Source: Pseudomonas sp. H3(2019) (GTDB lineage Bacteria; Pseudomonadota; Gammaproteobacteria; Pseudomonadales; Pseudomonadaceae). Taken from it: a DNA stretch of 64,000 nt. The translations under genes were made by a program, and so were the position numbers. The stretch spans positions 186,001 to 250,000 of the forward strand of contig NZ_VMSG01000003.1 in assembly GCF_007713465.1 (NCBI RefSeq). The letters run 5' to 3'. Under the pieces are notes generated by a model. The model saw only the letters and a program-made list of their open reading frames with translations, searched no databases and was not told the origin of the DNA. Shown here one piece after another: positions 53,181-61,746 of this stretch (its first letter is position 1; the number at the start of each line of letters is the position of its first letter).

Positions 53181-54047
53181 TCAGTGAGCTGCCACCCGTT
53201 TTAGTACACCCAACCGGCTGATCCACACCGCCGCCAGAATCACCATCCCGCCAAACATCAGCCGCCCCAGTTCTTCATGTTGATTCCAGATCAGCAAGTT
53301 GATCAACAGCCCCACCGGCACGTGCAGGTTGTTCATCACCGCCAGTGTCCCGCCATTGACCAGACACGCGCCCTTGTTCCACCAGTACAGGCCCAACGCG
53401 GTGGACACCAGTCCGAGGAACACCAGCACGCCCCACTGCAGCGGCGCTTCCGGCAGGAAGTTCTGTTTACCGAACAGCAGAAACGCCGGCAAGGCCACTG
53501 CCAGTGCGCCGAGGTAGAAGTATCCAAAACGCCGGTAGTGCGGCAGGTCGCTCGGATGGCGCGCCACTAGATGCTTGTATAGCACCTGGCCTGCAGCGTA
53601 GGTGAAGTTGGCCAGTTGCAGCAGCAAAAAACCCATGAAGAAATCCGGATTGATCCGGTCATAACGGATCACTGCCGCACCGAGCACCGCAACCAATGCC
53701 GCCACCAGCGCCCAGGGATTGAAGCGGCGATTCAGCGCATCTTCGATCAGGGTTACGTGCAACGGTGTGAGAATGGTGAACAGCAAGACTTCCGGCACCG
53801 TCAGCACCCGGAAGCTCAGGTACAGGCAGACGTAGGTCACGCCGAACTGCAACGCGCCGATCAACAGCATCCCGCGCATGAACGCCGGTTCCACCTGACG
53901 CCAGCGGGTCAACGGAATGAACACCAGCCCCGCCAGCAACACCCGCACCAGCACCGCGAAATAGCTGTCGACATGACCGGCCAGGTATTCACCGATCAAA
54001 CTGAAGGAAAACGCCTGAATCAGCGTGACAAAAAGTAGATAGCCCAT
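53181..54047 (-). CDS. EamA/DMT family transporter (amine/carboxylate type)
   Basis: A 288-residue membrane protein with about ten helices in two EamA units. The N-terminal QAFSFSLIGEYLAGHVDSYF and the LYWWNKGA segment are typical of the subgroup annotated as carboxylate/amino acid/amine transporters (YigM-like). The stop lies right after the REP doublet. Substrate not known. Confidence 0.85.
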   Translation of the reverse strand: MGYLLFVTLIQAFSFSLIGEYLAGHVDSYFAVLVRVLLAGLVFIPLTRWRQVEPAFMRGMLLIGALQFGVTYVCLYLSFRVLTVPEVLLFTILTPLHVTLIEDALNRRFNPWALVAALVAVLGAAVIRYDRINPDFFMGFLLLQLANFTYAAGQVLYKHLVARHPSDLPHYRRFGYFYLGALAVALPAFLLFGKQNFLPEAPLQWGVLVFLGLVSTALGLYWWNKGACLVNGGTLAVMNNLHVPVGLLINLLIWNQHEELGRLMFGGMVILAAVWISRLGVLKRVAAH

Positions 54048-54130
54048 GCTCGCCTCGTTTCGAATGGCGGCGACGATAGCGGGTTTTGTCCGTTATCGCG
54101 AACAGTCAGCCACTACACAAAACCGCAGGC

Positions 54131-54169
54131 AAAAAAAAGCCCGATCTCGCTAAAGCGTTCAATCGGGCT
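54131..54169 (-). terminator. Rho-independent terminator after azoR
   Basis: AGCCCGAT/ATCGGGCT stem (54138-54145 with 54162-54169) with an internal GCGTT/AGCG pairing; on the minus strand it is followed by eight T. It lies about 110 bases downstream of the azoR stop. Confidence 0.82.
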
Positions 54170-54277
54170 AGAGCACTCATGAGCAACAAGTGCAAAGGGA
54201 GGTTCGATGCGCGAACCGGCTTGAAGGGGTGTACGAGCGCTACTTAACCATCAAGTGATTATCTGGCGATTAACGGC

Positions 54278-54877
54278 TCAGGCGACCTGGGCCAGTTTGG
54301 CGTTGGCCTGGTTCAGACCCTTTTCGTGGAAATCACCGCCCAGGTTCATGCCTTCGGCGTGAATGAAGGTGACGTCGTGAACGCCGATGAATGCCATGAC
54401 CTGACGCAGGTACGGTTCCTGGTGATCGGAGGTGCTACCGGCGTAGATGCCACCGCGAGCGGTCAATACATAGGCACGCTTACCGCTGAGCAGACCTTGC
54501 GGGCCGGTTTCGGTGTACTTGAAGGTCACACCGGCGCGCAGCACGTGGTCGAGCCAGGCTTTGAGGGTGCTGGGGATCGCGAAGTTGTACATCGGTGCGG
54601 CCATGACCAACACATCGGCGGCCAGCAATTCATCGGTCAACTGGTTGGAGCGCTCCAGCGACGACTGTTCGGTTTCGTTGCGTTGCTCGGCAGGCTTCAT
54701 CCAGCCGCCCAGCAGGTTGGCATCCAGGTGTGGAACCGGATGGGTCGCCAGGTCACGAACGGTGATCTGGTCGGCCGGGTGTGCGGCTTTCCATTGAGCG
54801 ATGAAGGTTTGGGTCAGCTGACGCGATACCGAGTCTTGCTGGCGGGCACTGCTTTCGATGATCAGAACGCGGGACAT
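54278..54877 (-). CDS. azoR: FMN-dependent NADH:quinone/azo reductase AzoR
   Basis: A 199-residue flavodoxin-fold enzyme that reduces quinones and azo dyes. The phosphate-binding start IIESSARQQDSVSRQL, the AAPMYNFAIPSTLKAWLDHV active-site segment (about residue 93) and TARGGIYAG are all AzoR-like. The nearest LysR gene is read away beyond a small secreted-protein gene, so regulation by it is uncertain. Confidence 0.92.
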   Translation of the reverse strand: MSRVLIIESSARQQDSVSRQLTQTFIAQWKAAHPADQITVRDLATHPVPHLDANLLGGWMKPAEQRNETEQSSLERSNQLTDELLAADVLVMAAPMYNFAIPSTLKAWLDHVLRAGVTFKYTETGPQGLLSGKRAYVLTARGGIYAGSTSDHQEPYLRQVMAFIGVHDVTFIHAEGMNLGGDFHEKGLNQANAKLAQVA

Positions 54878-55026
54878 GGGATGTAGCCTCCATCGGTGAA
54901 TGCTGTAAGTCGATGGAGTGGAGATTAAACAGAGTCGTATCGATGAAAAAGCACAAATAACTGCTATAAACCATCAATAAATTCGTTTATAAGCGGAGCG
55001 TATCTGCCCCGCCTGTGCAACAGCCC

Positions 55027-55341
55027 TTATTTGGGTTTGCAGGTCAGGGTGATGTACAGCTTGATGATTTCGCGGTTGAACTTGGCCGAAAGGTCGGCGC
55101 TTTTGTCGGCCCCCAGGCTTACACGACGAGTACGCGGCGCTTCCGGGCCGTTGCGAAACACCACTGAGCATTCGGCATCTTTATTGCCGTAATTGTTCAG
55201 CGTAATGGCGCCCATGTCGTAAGTCGTGGCGTAGGTGGCGTAGTTGATCTTCAGGCCATTGAGGTTTCTCTCCACATCAATGGGGTAGGCAAACGCAGTC
55301 AGCGGCAGCATCGCCAGCACCACACAACAGATTTTTTTCAT
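55027..55341 (-). CDS. Small secreted protein, function unknown
   Basis: A 104-residue protein with a signal peptide (KKICCVVLAMLPLTAFA, cleavage before YPID) and a beta-rich mature part (NYATYATTYDMGAITLNNYG) with two cysteines (DAECSVV, LTCKPK) probably forming a disulphide in the periplasm. GGAGG lies 7 bases before the ATG. Such proteins occur widely in pseudomonads and are sometimes misnamed phosphoglycerate kinase. Function unknown. Confidence 0.75.
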   Translation of the reverse strand: MKKICCVVLAMLPLTAFAYPIDVERNLNGLKINYATYATTYDMGAITLNNYGNKDAECSVVFRNGPEAPRTRRVSLGADKSADLSAKFNREIIKLYITLTCKPK

Positions 55342-55390
55342 TCGGCAGCCTCCAATGGAAGCTGCCAGCTTAGGACAAGAGGAGCTCATC

Positions 55391-56314
55391 ATGAAAGCGC
55401 CCCGCGTGACCCTTGATCAATGGCGAACACTACAGGCCGTGGTCGACCACGGCGGTTTCGCCCAGGCCGCCGAAGCGCTGCACCGTTCGCAGTCATCCGT
55501 CAGCTATACCGTAGCGCGCATGCAAGACCAGCTCGGTGTGCCGCTGTTGCGCATCGACGGCCGTAAAGCCGTGCTGACCGAAGCCGGCGGTGTGCTGCTG
55601 CGCCGCTCGCGGCAACTGGTCAAACAGGCCAGTCAGCTTGAAGATCTGGCGCACCACATGGAGCAAGGCTGGGAGGCGGAAGTGCGGCTGGTGGTTGATG
55701 CCGCGTATCCGAACGCCCGACTGGTTCGCGCCTTGACCGCGTTCATGCCGCAAAGCCGTGGCTGCCGGGTGCGTCTGCGTGAAGAAGTGCTGTCCGGCGT
55801 CGAGGAAGTGCTGCTTGAAGGTGTCGCTGACCTGGCCATCAGCGGTTTCAATATTCCCGGTTATCTGGGCGCCGAGTTGAGTGATGTCGAGTTTGTCGCC
55901 GTCGCCCATCCCGAACACGCGCTGCACCGTTTGAACCGCGAGCTGAACTTCCAGGATCTGGAAAGCCAACTGCAAGTAGTGATCCGCGACTCCGGTCGCC
56001 AGCAACCGCGCGATGTCGGCTGGCTGGGTGCCGAACAGCGCTGGACCGTCGGCAGCCTGGCCACCGCTGCCAGTTTCGTCAGCAGCGGCCTGGGTTTTGC
56101 CTGGCTGCCACGGCACATGATCGAACGCGAACTCAAGGAAGGCCTGCTCAAGGTGCTACCGTTGGATCAGGGTGGCAGTCGGCATCCGACCTTCTTTCTC
56201 TATTCAAACAAGGACAAACCCCTGGGGCCGGCCACGCAGATTCTCGTCGAGTTGCTGCGTACCTTTGATACCGCGCCGCTGGATGCGCCGTTCGCGGCCC
56301 CGGAACAAGCCTGA
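55391..56314 (+). CDS. LysR family transcriptional regulator
   Basis: A 307-residue LysR regulator. Helix-turn-helix about residues 6-65 (GGFAQAAEALHRSQSSVSYT), effector domain about 92-295. GAGGAG six bases before the ATG at 55391 gives the start. Only 14 bases separate it from the alpha/beta hydrolase gene, and ppiA follows 3 bases after that, so the three may form one operon. Confidence 0.87.
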   Translation: MKAPRVTLDQWRTLQAVVDHGGFAQAAEALHRSQSSVSYTVARMQDQLGVPLLRIDGRKAVLTEAGGVLLRRSRQLVKQASQLEDLAHHMEQGWEAEVRLVVDAAYPNARLVRALTAFMPQSRGCRVRLREEVLSGVEEVLLEGVADLAISGFNIPGYLGAELSDVEFVAVAHPEHALHRLNRELNFQDLESQLQVVIRDSGRQQPRDVGWLGAEQRWTVGSLATAASFVSSGLGFAWLPRHMIERELKEGLLKVLPLDQGGSRHPTFFLYSNKDKPLGPATQILVELLRTFDTAPLDAPFAAPEQA

Positions 56315-56328
56315 CAAGGAGTTGCACC

Positions 56329-57132
56329 ATGGCCTATTTCGAACATGAAGGTTGCACCTTGCACTACGAGGAATATGGCCACGGCACACCCCTGCTGCTG
56401 GTTCACGGGCTGGGCTCGAGTACGCTGGACTGGGAAAAACAGATCCCGGAGCTCTCGACCCGTTACCGGGTGATCGTCCCGGATGTACGTGGCCACGGCC
56501 GCTCCGACAAACCCCGCGAGCGCTACAGCATTGCCGGTTTCAGCGCCGACCTGGTCGCACTGATCGAGCACCTGAAGCTCGGCCCGGCGCATCTGGTCGG
56601 TTTGTCCATGGGCGGGATGATCGGTTTTCAACTGGCGGTGGACCAACCATCGCTGCTTAAAAGCCTGTGCATCGTCAACAGTGCCCCCGAGGTCAAAGTC
56701 CGCACGACGGATGATTACTGGCAGTGGTTAAAGCGCTGGAGCCTGATGCACCTCCTCAGTCTGCGCGCCATCGGCACGGCCCTGGGCGGCAAGCTGTTCC
56801 CCAAACCCGAACAGGCAGACCTGCGGCAAAAGATGGCCGAACGCTGGGCAAAAAATGACAAACGTGCTTATCTCGCCAGCTTCAATGCCATTGTTGGCTG
56901 GGGGGTTCAGGAACGACTGGCGAAAGTCACCTGTCCAACCCTGATCGTCAGCGCCGACCGCGACTACACGCCGGTAGCGCTGAAAGAAGCCTATGTAAAA
57001 CTGCTGCCCGATGCGCGGCTGGTGGTGATCGAAGATTCACGCCACGCAACGCCATTGGACCAGCCACACCGTTTCAACCAAACCCTGCTTGAGTTTCTAA
57101 CCGCAGTCGACACCACTACCCAGGATCACTGA
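56329..57132 (+). CDS. Alpha/beta hydrolase
   Basis: A 267-residue hydrolase. The oxyanion-loop HGLGSS (about residue 26), the nucleophile elbow GLSMGG (serine about 93), the acid in SADRDYTP (about 217) and the histidine in SRHATP (about 242) make a complete triad. It is related to 3-oxoadipate enol-lactonase-like proteins and its substrate is unknown. AAGGAG lies 8 bases before the ATG. It sits between the LysR and ppiA genes. Confidence 0.88.
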   Translation: MAYFEHEGCTLHYEEYGHGTPLLLVHGLGSSTLDWEKQIPELSTRYRVIVPDVRGHGRSDKPRERYSIAGFSADLVALIEHLKLGPAHLVGLSMGGMIGFQLAVDQPSLLKSLCIVNSAPEVKVRTTDDYWQWLKRWSLMHLLSLRAIGTALGGKLFPKPEQADLRQKMAERWAKNDKRAYLASFNAIVGWGVQERLAKVTCPTLIVSADRDYTPVALKEAYVKLLPDARLVVIEDSRHATPLDQPHRFNQTLLEFLTAVDTTTQDH

Positions 57133-57135
57133 CCC

Positions 57136-57690
57136 ATGCTGAAAAAAATCGCCCTCGTCACAGGCGCAGTACTGTTCGCCGCTAATCTGATGGCCGCCCC
57201 GGCGCCGCACGTGCTGCTGGAAACGACCAACGGCCAGATTGAAATCGAACTGGACCCGGTCAAGGCGCCGATCAGTACCAAAAACTTTCTCGCTTACGTC
57301 GACAAAGGTTTCTACAACAACACCATTTTCCACCGCGTGATTCCGGGTTTCATGGCTCAGGGCGGCGGCTTCACGACGTCGATGCAACAGAAGCCGACCG
57401 ATGCACCGATCAAGAACGAAGCCAGCAACGGCCTGCATAACGTGCGTGGCACCCTGTCGATGGCACGCACCTCCGACCCGGATTCGGCCACCAGCCAGTT
57501 CTTCATCAACGTCAAGGACAACGACTTCCTTGACCCGGGCCGCGATGCCGGTTACGCAGTGTTCGCCAAAGTCGTGAAAGGCATGGACGTCGTCGACATC
57601 ATCGTCAACTCGCCAACCACCACCAAGCAAGGCATGCAGAATGTGCCCACCGACCCGGTGCTGATCAAGTCGGCCAAGCGCATCGACTAA
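57136..57690 (+). CDS. ppiA: Periplasmic peptidyl-prolyl cis-trans isomerase A
   Basis: A 184-residue cyclophilin with a signal peptide (to about residue 20, NLMA). The catalytic core is intact: [14 protein letters not shown] (arginine about 70) and [16 protein letters not shown]. It assists folding of exported proteins. It begins 3 bases after the hydrolase stop, suggesting co-expression. Confidence 0.92.
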   Translation: MLKKIALVTGAVLFAANLMAAPAPHVLLETTNGQIEIELDPVKAPISTKNFLAYVDKGFYNNTIFHRVIPGFMAQGGGFTTSMQQKPTDAPIKNEASNGLHNVRGTLSMARTSDPDSATSQFFINVKDNDFLDPGRDAGYAVFAKVVKGMDVVDIIVNSPTTTKQGMQNVPTDPVLIKSAKRID

Positions 57691-57739
57691 ACTGCATAAG
57701 GCGTCCTGAGCGGCAGCGGTGTATCACCGCGCCGCTCGC

Positions 57740-57777
57740 ATCGAAAAAAGGAGAGCCCGTACGCGGGCGTTTATCTG
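57740..57777 (+). promoter_or_regulatory. Leader hairpin between ribosome site and ABC transporter start
   Basis: AAAAGGAGAG (about 57746-57755) is the only good Shine-Dalgarno, but it is about 24 bases from the ATG at 57778. Between them GCCCG-ta-CGCGGGC can fold, which would shorten the distance or regulate access. Confidence 0.35.
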
Positions 57778-59610
57778 ATGCTCTATCGTCGTTTCGAAAA
57801 ACTGATCGATATTTTCCGTGACGCCCCGACGGCGGCCCCGCCGAGCCGGGTTCTCCCCTTCTATACCTATTATTTACGTCAGGTCTGGCCGAGTTTTGCC
57901 GCGTTGTTGGTCGTCGGCTTGATCGGCGCGCTGATTGAAGTGGCGTTGTTCAGTTACCTGAGTCGAATCATCGATTTGGCCCAAGGCACGCCAAATACGG
58001 ACTTCTTCAAAATCCACGGCGTCGAGCTGGCCTGGATGGCGGTGGTTGCACTTTTTCTACGACCGATATTCGTCGGCCTGCATGACCTGCTGGTGCATCA
58101 AACCCTGAGCCCCGGCATGACCAGCATGATTCGCTGGCAAAACCACAGTTACGTGCTCAAACAGAGCCTTAATTTTTTCCAGAACGATTTCGCCGGACGC
58201 ATCGCCCAACGGATCATGCAGACCGGCAACTCCCTGCGCGATTCGGCGGTGCAAGCCGTCGACGCGTTATGGCATGTGCTGATCTACGCGATCAGCTCGC
58301 TGGTGCTGTTCGCCGAAGCCGACTGGCGCCTGATGATCCCGCTGCTGACCTGGATCGCCTGCTACATCGGCGCACTGTGCTACTTCGTGCCGCGGGTCAA
58401 GGAACGTTCGGTGGTGTCTTCCGACGCGCGCTCGAAACTCATGGGCCGGATCGTCGACGGCTACACCAACATCACCACGCTGAAGCTCTTCGCCCACACC
58501 AACTTCGAACAGCAATACGCCCGCGAAGCCATCGCAGAGCAGACCGAAAAATCCCAACTGGCCGGCCGCGTCGTCACCAGCATGGACGTGGTCATCACCA
58601 GCATGAACGGCCTGCTGATCGTCAGCACCACGGGCCTTGCCTTGTGGCTGTGGACCCAGTCGCTGATCTCGGTCGGTGCCATTGCCCTGGCCACCGGCCT
58701 GGTGATCCGCATTGTCAACATGTCCGGCTGGATCATGTGGGTGGTCAACGGCATCTTCGAAAACATCGGGATGGTCCAGGACGGCCTGCAAACCATCGCC
58801 CAACCGATCAGCGTCACCGACCGCGAACCGGCGCCGCGCCTGGAAGTGGGCCGTGGCGAAGTGCGTTTCGAACACGTGACGTTTCACTACGGCAAGAAAA
58901 GCGGAATCATCGACGACCTCAACCTGACCATCAAACCCGGTGAAAAAATCGGTTTGATCGGTCCTTCAGGCGCTGGCAAATCGACCCTGGTCAATCTGCT
59001 GCTGCGCCTCTACGACCTGCAGAGCGGGCAGATTCTGGTCGATGGGCAGAACATCGCCAGCGTGGCTCAGGAAAGCCTGCGCGAGCGGATCGGCATGATC
59101 ACTCAGGACACCTCGCTGCTGCACCGTTCGATCCGTGACAATCTGCTTTATGGCAAACCCGACGCCACCGACGAAGAGCTCTGGGAAGCCGTCCGCAAGG
59201 CCCGCGCTGACGAGTTCATCCCGTTGCTGTCGGACGCTGAAGGCCGCACCGGCTTCGATGCTCATGTCGGTGAACGCGGGGTGAAACTCTCTGGCGGCCA
59301 ACGCCAGCGGATCGCCATCGCCCGGGTGCTGCTCAAGGACGCGCCGATCCTGATCATGGACGAAGCCACTTCGGCGCTGGACTCGGAAGTCGAAGCGGCG
59401 ATTCAGGAAAGCCTGGAAACCCTGATGCAGGGCAAGACCGTGATCGCCATCGCTCACCGGTTGTCGACCATCGCGCGGATGGACCGTCTGGTGGTGCTGG
59501 AAAAAGGCCGCATCGCCGAAACCGGCAGCCATGCCGAATTGCTGGCCCATGGCGGGTTGTATGCACGGCTGTGGCAGCATCAGACCGGTGGGTTTGTCGG
59601 CATCGATTGA
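57778..59610 (+). CDS. ABC transporter, fused permease/ATPase (MsbA-like exporter)
   Basis: A 610-residue half-transporter: six-helix membrane domain (about 28-330) and ATPase domain (about 360-600) with GPSGAGKST (Walker A), LSGGQRQRIAIARVLL (signature), ILIMDEATSALD (Walker B) and AHRLST. Several alternative substrates are possible. The membrane part begins with an unusually long N-terminal cytoplasmic segment. Dimerisation is expected. No regulator is adjacent. Confidence 0.9.
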   Translation: MLYRRFEKLIDIFRDAPTAAPPSRVLPFYTYYLRQVWPSFAALLVVGLIGALIEVALFSYLSRIIDLAQGTPNTDFFKIHGVELAWMAVVALFLRPIFVGLHDLLVHQTLSPGMTSMIRWQNHSYVLKQSLNFFQNDFAGRIAQRIMQTGNSLRDSAVQAVDALWHVLIYAISSLVLFAEADWRLMIPLLTWIACYIGALCYFVPRVKERSVVSSDARSKLMGRIVDGYTNITTLKLFAHTNFEQQYAREAIAEQTEKSQLAGRVVTSMDVVITSMNGLLIVSTTGLALWLWTQSLISVGAIALATGLVIRIVNMSGWIMWVVNGIFENIGMVQDGLQTIAQPISVTDREPAPRLEVGRGEVRFEHVTFHYGKKSGIIDDLNLTIKPGEKIGLIGPSGAGKSTLVNLLLRLYDLQSGQILVDGQNIASVAQESLRERIGMITQDTSLLHRSIRDNLLYGKPDATDEELWEAVRKARADEFIPLLSDAEGRTGFDAHVGERGVKLSGGQRQRIAIARVLLKDAPILIMDEATSALDSEVEAAIQESLETLMQGKTVIAIAHRLSTIARMDRLVVLEKGRIAETGSHAELLAHGGLYARLWQHQTGGFVGID

Positions 59611-59628
59611 GACGAGAGCCAATGAAAA

Positions 59629-60753
59629 TCAGCCTTGTCGATAGGGCAAGGCGCTCTTCGCCTCTTCTGCATACCCCATGACACCCACACGCTCGCGCTC
59701 AAGGAAGTCCTTCACCGCCGACTTCAATCCCGGATGACGCAAGTAGTGCCAGGAATGGGTGATCACCGGTTCAAAACCACGAATCAGTTTGTGCTCACCC
59801 TGCGCACCGGCATCGAAACGCTGAAAACCGTTGGCGATGGCGTAGTCCATGCCTTGATAGAAACAGGTCTCGAAATGCAGGCGGTCGAATTCCGCCAGGC
59901 AACCCCAGTACCGTCCATAAAAGCTATCGCCACCGACCAGGCTGAAGGCCATGGCCACCGGCCGTGATCCTTGTTTGGCCAGGACTACCCGGATGGCTTC
60001 GGGCATGCGTTCGGCCAACAGGCTGAAAAACTCCCGCGTCAGGTACGGCGACTGCCGACGCACCGCATAGGTGTTGGCGTAGCAGGCATAGACGAAATCC
60101 CACTGTGCCTGGTCGAGTTGATGCCCCTCAAGCCATTCAAACTCGATGCCCTGCCCCGCCACTTGTTCACGCTCCTTGCGCATCTGCTTGCGCTTGCGTG
60201 AGCTCAGCGCATCGAGGAAGTCCTGAAAATCCCGATAACCGCGATTCTGCCAGTGATACTGGCAGCCAATGCGTTGCAACCAGCCCGGATGCTCGGCCAA
60301 TGCTGCATCGGTAAAAGCATCGGTAAAGTTGATATGGGCGCTGGAGAGCCCTTCAATTTCAAGATAACCCGGCACGCTGTTCAGCAGTTCGAAACCATCC
60401 TGCACATTCGCCGCCAACAACCGTGGCCCGCTGACCGGACTGAACGGCACAGCCGTCAACAGTTTGGGGTAGTAATCGATCCCGGCGCGCTCGCAAGCAT
60501 CTGCCCAGGCATGGTCGAACACGTATTCACCGTAGGAGTGCCATTTGCGATAGCTCGGCAATGCCGCAAGCAGCCGGCTGCCCTCGATGTGCAGCAGATG
60601 CTCCGGCTGCCAGCCAGACTGCGGGCCCAGGCAGCCACTGTCTTCCAGCGCCCCGAGAAAGGCGTGACGCAAAAACGGCTGAGTCTCGGGCACCAGCGCA
60701 TCCCACTCTTGCGGTGCAATGGCGGACAGACTTTCCAAAACGTGTAACGGCAT
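59629..60753 (-). CDS. FemAB/GNAT-like N-acetyltransferase family protein (DUF482)
   Basis: A 374-residue cytoplasmic protein of the FemAB-like, GNAT-fold group often called peptidogalycan biosynthesis/DUF482. Identifying parts are HLLHIEGSRLLAALPSYRKW, SSAHINFTDA, SSRKRKQMRKEREQVAGQG and GEHKLIRGFEPVITHSWHYL. Acceptor unknown. GGGGA lies 5 bases before the ATG at 60753; the extension to 60801 has no such site. Confidence 0.82.
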   Translation of the reverse strand: MPLHVLESLSAIAPQEWDALVPETQPFLRHAFLGALEDSGCLGPQSGWQPEHLLHIEGSRLLAALPSYRKWHSYGEYVFDHAWADACERAGIDYYPKLLTAVPFSPVSGPRLLAANVQDGFELLNSVPGYLEIEGLSSAHINFTDAFTDAALAEHPGWLQRIGCQYHWQNRGYRDFQDFLDALSSRKRKQMRKEREQVAGQGIEFEWLEGHQLDQAQWDFVYACYANTYAVRRQSPYLTREFFSLLAERMPEAIRVVLAKQGSRPVAMAFSLVGGDSFYGRYWGCLAEFDRLHFETCFYQGMDYAIANGFQRFDAGAQGEHKLIRGFEPVITHSWHYLRHPGLKSAVKDFLERERVGVMGYAEEAKSALPYRQG

Positions 60754-60820
60754 CCTGTTCCCCAGCGGTTGTTGCCTACAGACTCGCCGAGTATCGCCCA
60801 TCCCCGGCCCTTGCCGAAAT

Positions 60821-60842
60821 AAAAACCCCGCCTAAGCGGGGT
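60821..60842 (-). terminator. Rho-independent terminator after anti-sigma gene
   Basis: ACCCCGC-ctta-GCGGGGT on the minus strand followed by TTTTTATTT. It lies 33 bases after the zinc-finger gene stop. Confidence 0.88.
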
Positions 60843-60875
60843 CAAAACGAAGTCTGAGGGAGGTGTGGCCTGAAA

Positions 60876-61112
60876 TTACTGTTCACCCTTTTGACGTTCG
60901 GCGGCCAGCCGCTCGGCGAGCTCGTCGACACCGGGAACCGGTTTTTCCGGCATGACGCGCAAGGTCGCCTGCATCAGGCGCATCTGCCGAATGAACCGCC
61001 GGCAATTGGGACAAAACATCAAATGATGGCGCATCATCAGCCGCTCACGAAAGCTCAACTGGCCATCGAGATAATCGCTGGACCGCGCTACTTGTTCCTT
61101 GCAGGTCAACAT
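60876..61112 (-). CDS. Zinc-finger anti-sigma-like protein
   Basis: A 78-residue protein with the anti-sigma zinc motif HHLMFCPNCRRFI (HxxxCxxC at about residues 29-37). It overlaps the ECF sigma gene by 7 bases, the usual arrangement of a sigma factor with its anti-sigma. It lacks a membrane helix, so it would act as a cytosolic redox- or metal-sensitive partner; that is inference. Confidence 0.85.
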   Translation of the reverse strand: MLTCKEQVARSSDYLDGQLSFRERLMMRHHLMFCPNCRRFIRQMRLMQATLRVMPEKPVPGVDELAERLAAERQKGEQ

Positions 61113-61720
61113 TCGCCGGTTTCCTCAAAATGCTCCACGGTTGCAAACACCTTCAACCGTGCCCGGTGCAGCAGCACACGAACATTGGAGAGCGAGATCT
61201 CCAGAAGATTACAAATCTCCTCCAGCTCCAGGCCCTGGCGCTCACGCAACAGCAACACGCTGCTTTGCAGTTCCGACAGGCTGAGCAAGGTATGTTCCAG
61301 GCATTCACGCAGTTCGTTTTCGGTGAGCAGCGCTTCCGGGGTGTCCTGATGCCAGCTGAACGGCGCCACCAGCCAGTGGCCATCTCCGGGGGAGAAACGA
61401 TCATCATCGATGGTGCCGTGGGGCGACGGCAGGTCATCGAGCAAGACTTCCCGACGGTTTTGTTTGTATCGGCCTTTTGCCGCGTTGGCGGTGATGGTCA
61501 ACAGCCAGGTCTTGAGGCTGGAGCGCCCCTCGAACCCGTTCAGGTTGCGCACCACCGACAGCCAGGCATCCTGCACCACTTCGTCGGCATGCCGGTTACC
61601 AACGATGGCATAAGCCACCGCCCGCATGGCGCTCTGGTAGGTACTGACCAACTCCTTGAAAGCCTGCTGCTCGCCCGCCAACAGGCGTTCGAGCAGTTGC
61701 GTATCGTCAGCTGCGGCCAT
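61106..61720 (-). CDS. ECF-type RNA polymerase sigma factor
   Basis: A 204-residue ECF sigma: region 2 about 25-95 (DEVVQDAWLSVVRNLNGFEG, KTWLLTITANAAKGRYK) and region 4 about 140-190 (LSELQSSVLLLRERQGLELE, then LEISLSNVRVLLHRARLK). It heads a unit with a zinc-finger anti-sigma-like gene and lies beside a FabH2-type synthase, the same order as PA3285-PA3286. Its targets are unknown. Confidence 0.92.
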   Translation of the reverse strand: MAAADDTQLLERLLAGEQQAFKELVSTYQSAMRAVAYAIVGNRHADEVVQDAWLSVVRNLNGFEGRSSLKTWLLTITANAAKGRYKQNRREVLLDDLPSPHGTIDDDRFSPGDGHWLVAPFSWHQDTPEALLTENELRECLEHTLLSLSELQSSVLLLRERQGLELEEICNLLEISLSNVRVLLHRARLKVFATVEHFEETGEC

Positions 61721-61746
61721 TGATACCTCGTGTCCGGTTCGTGAAC

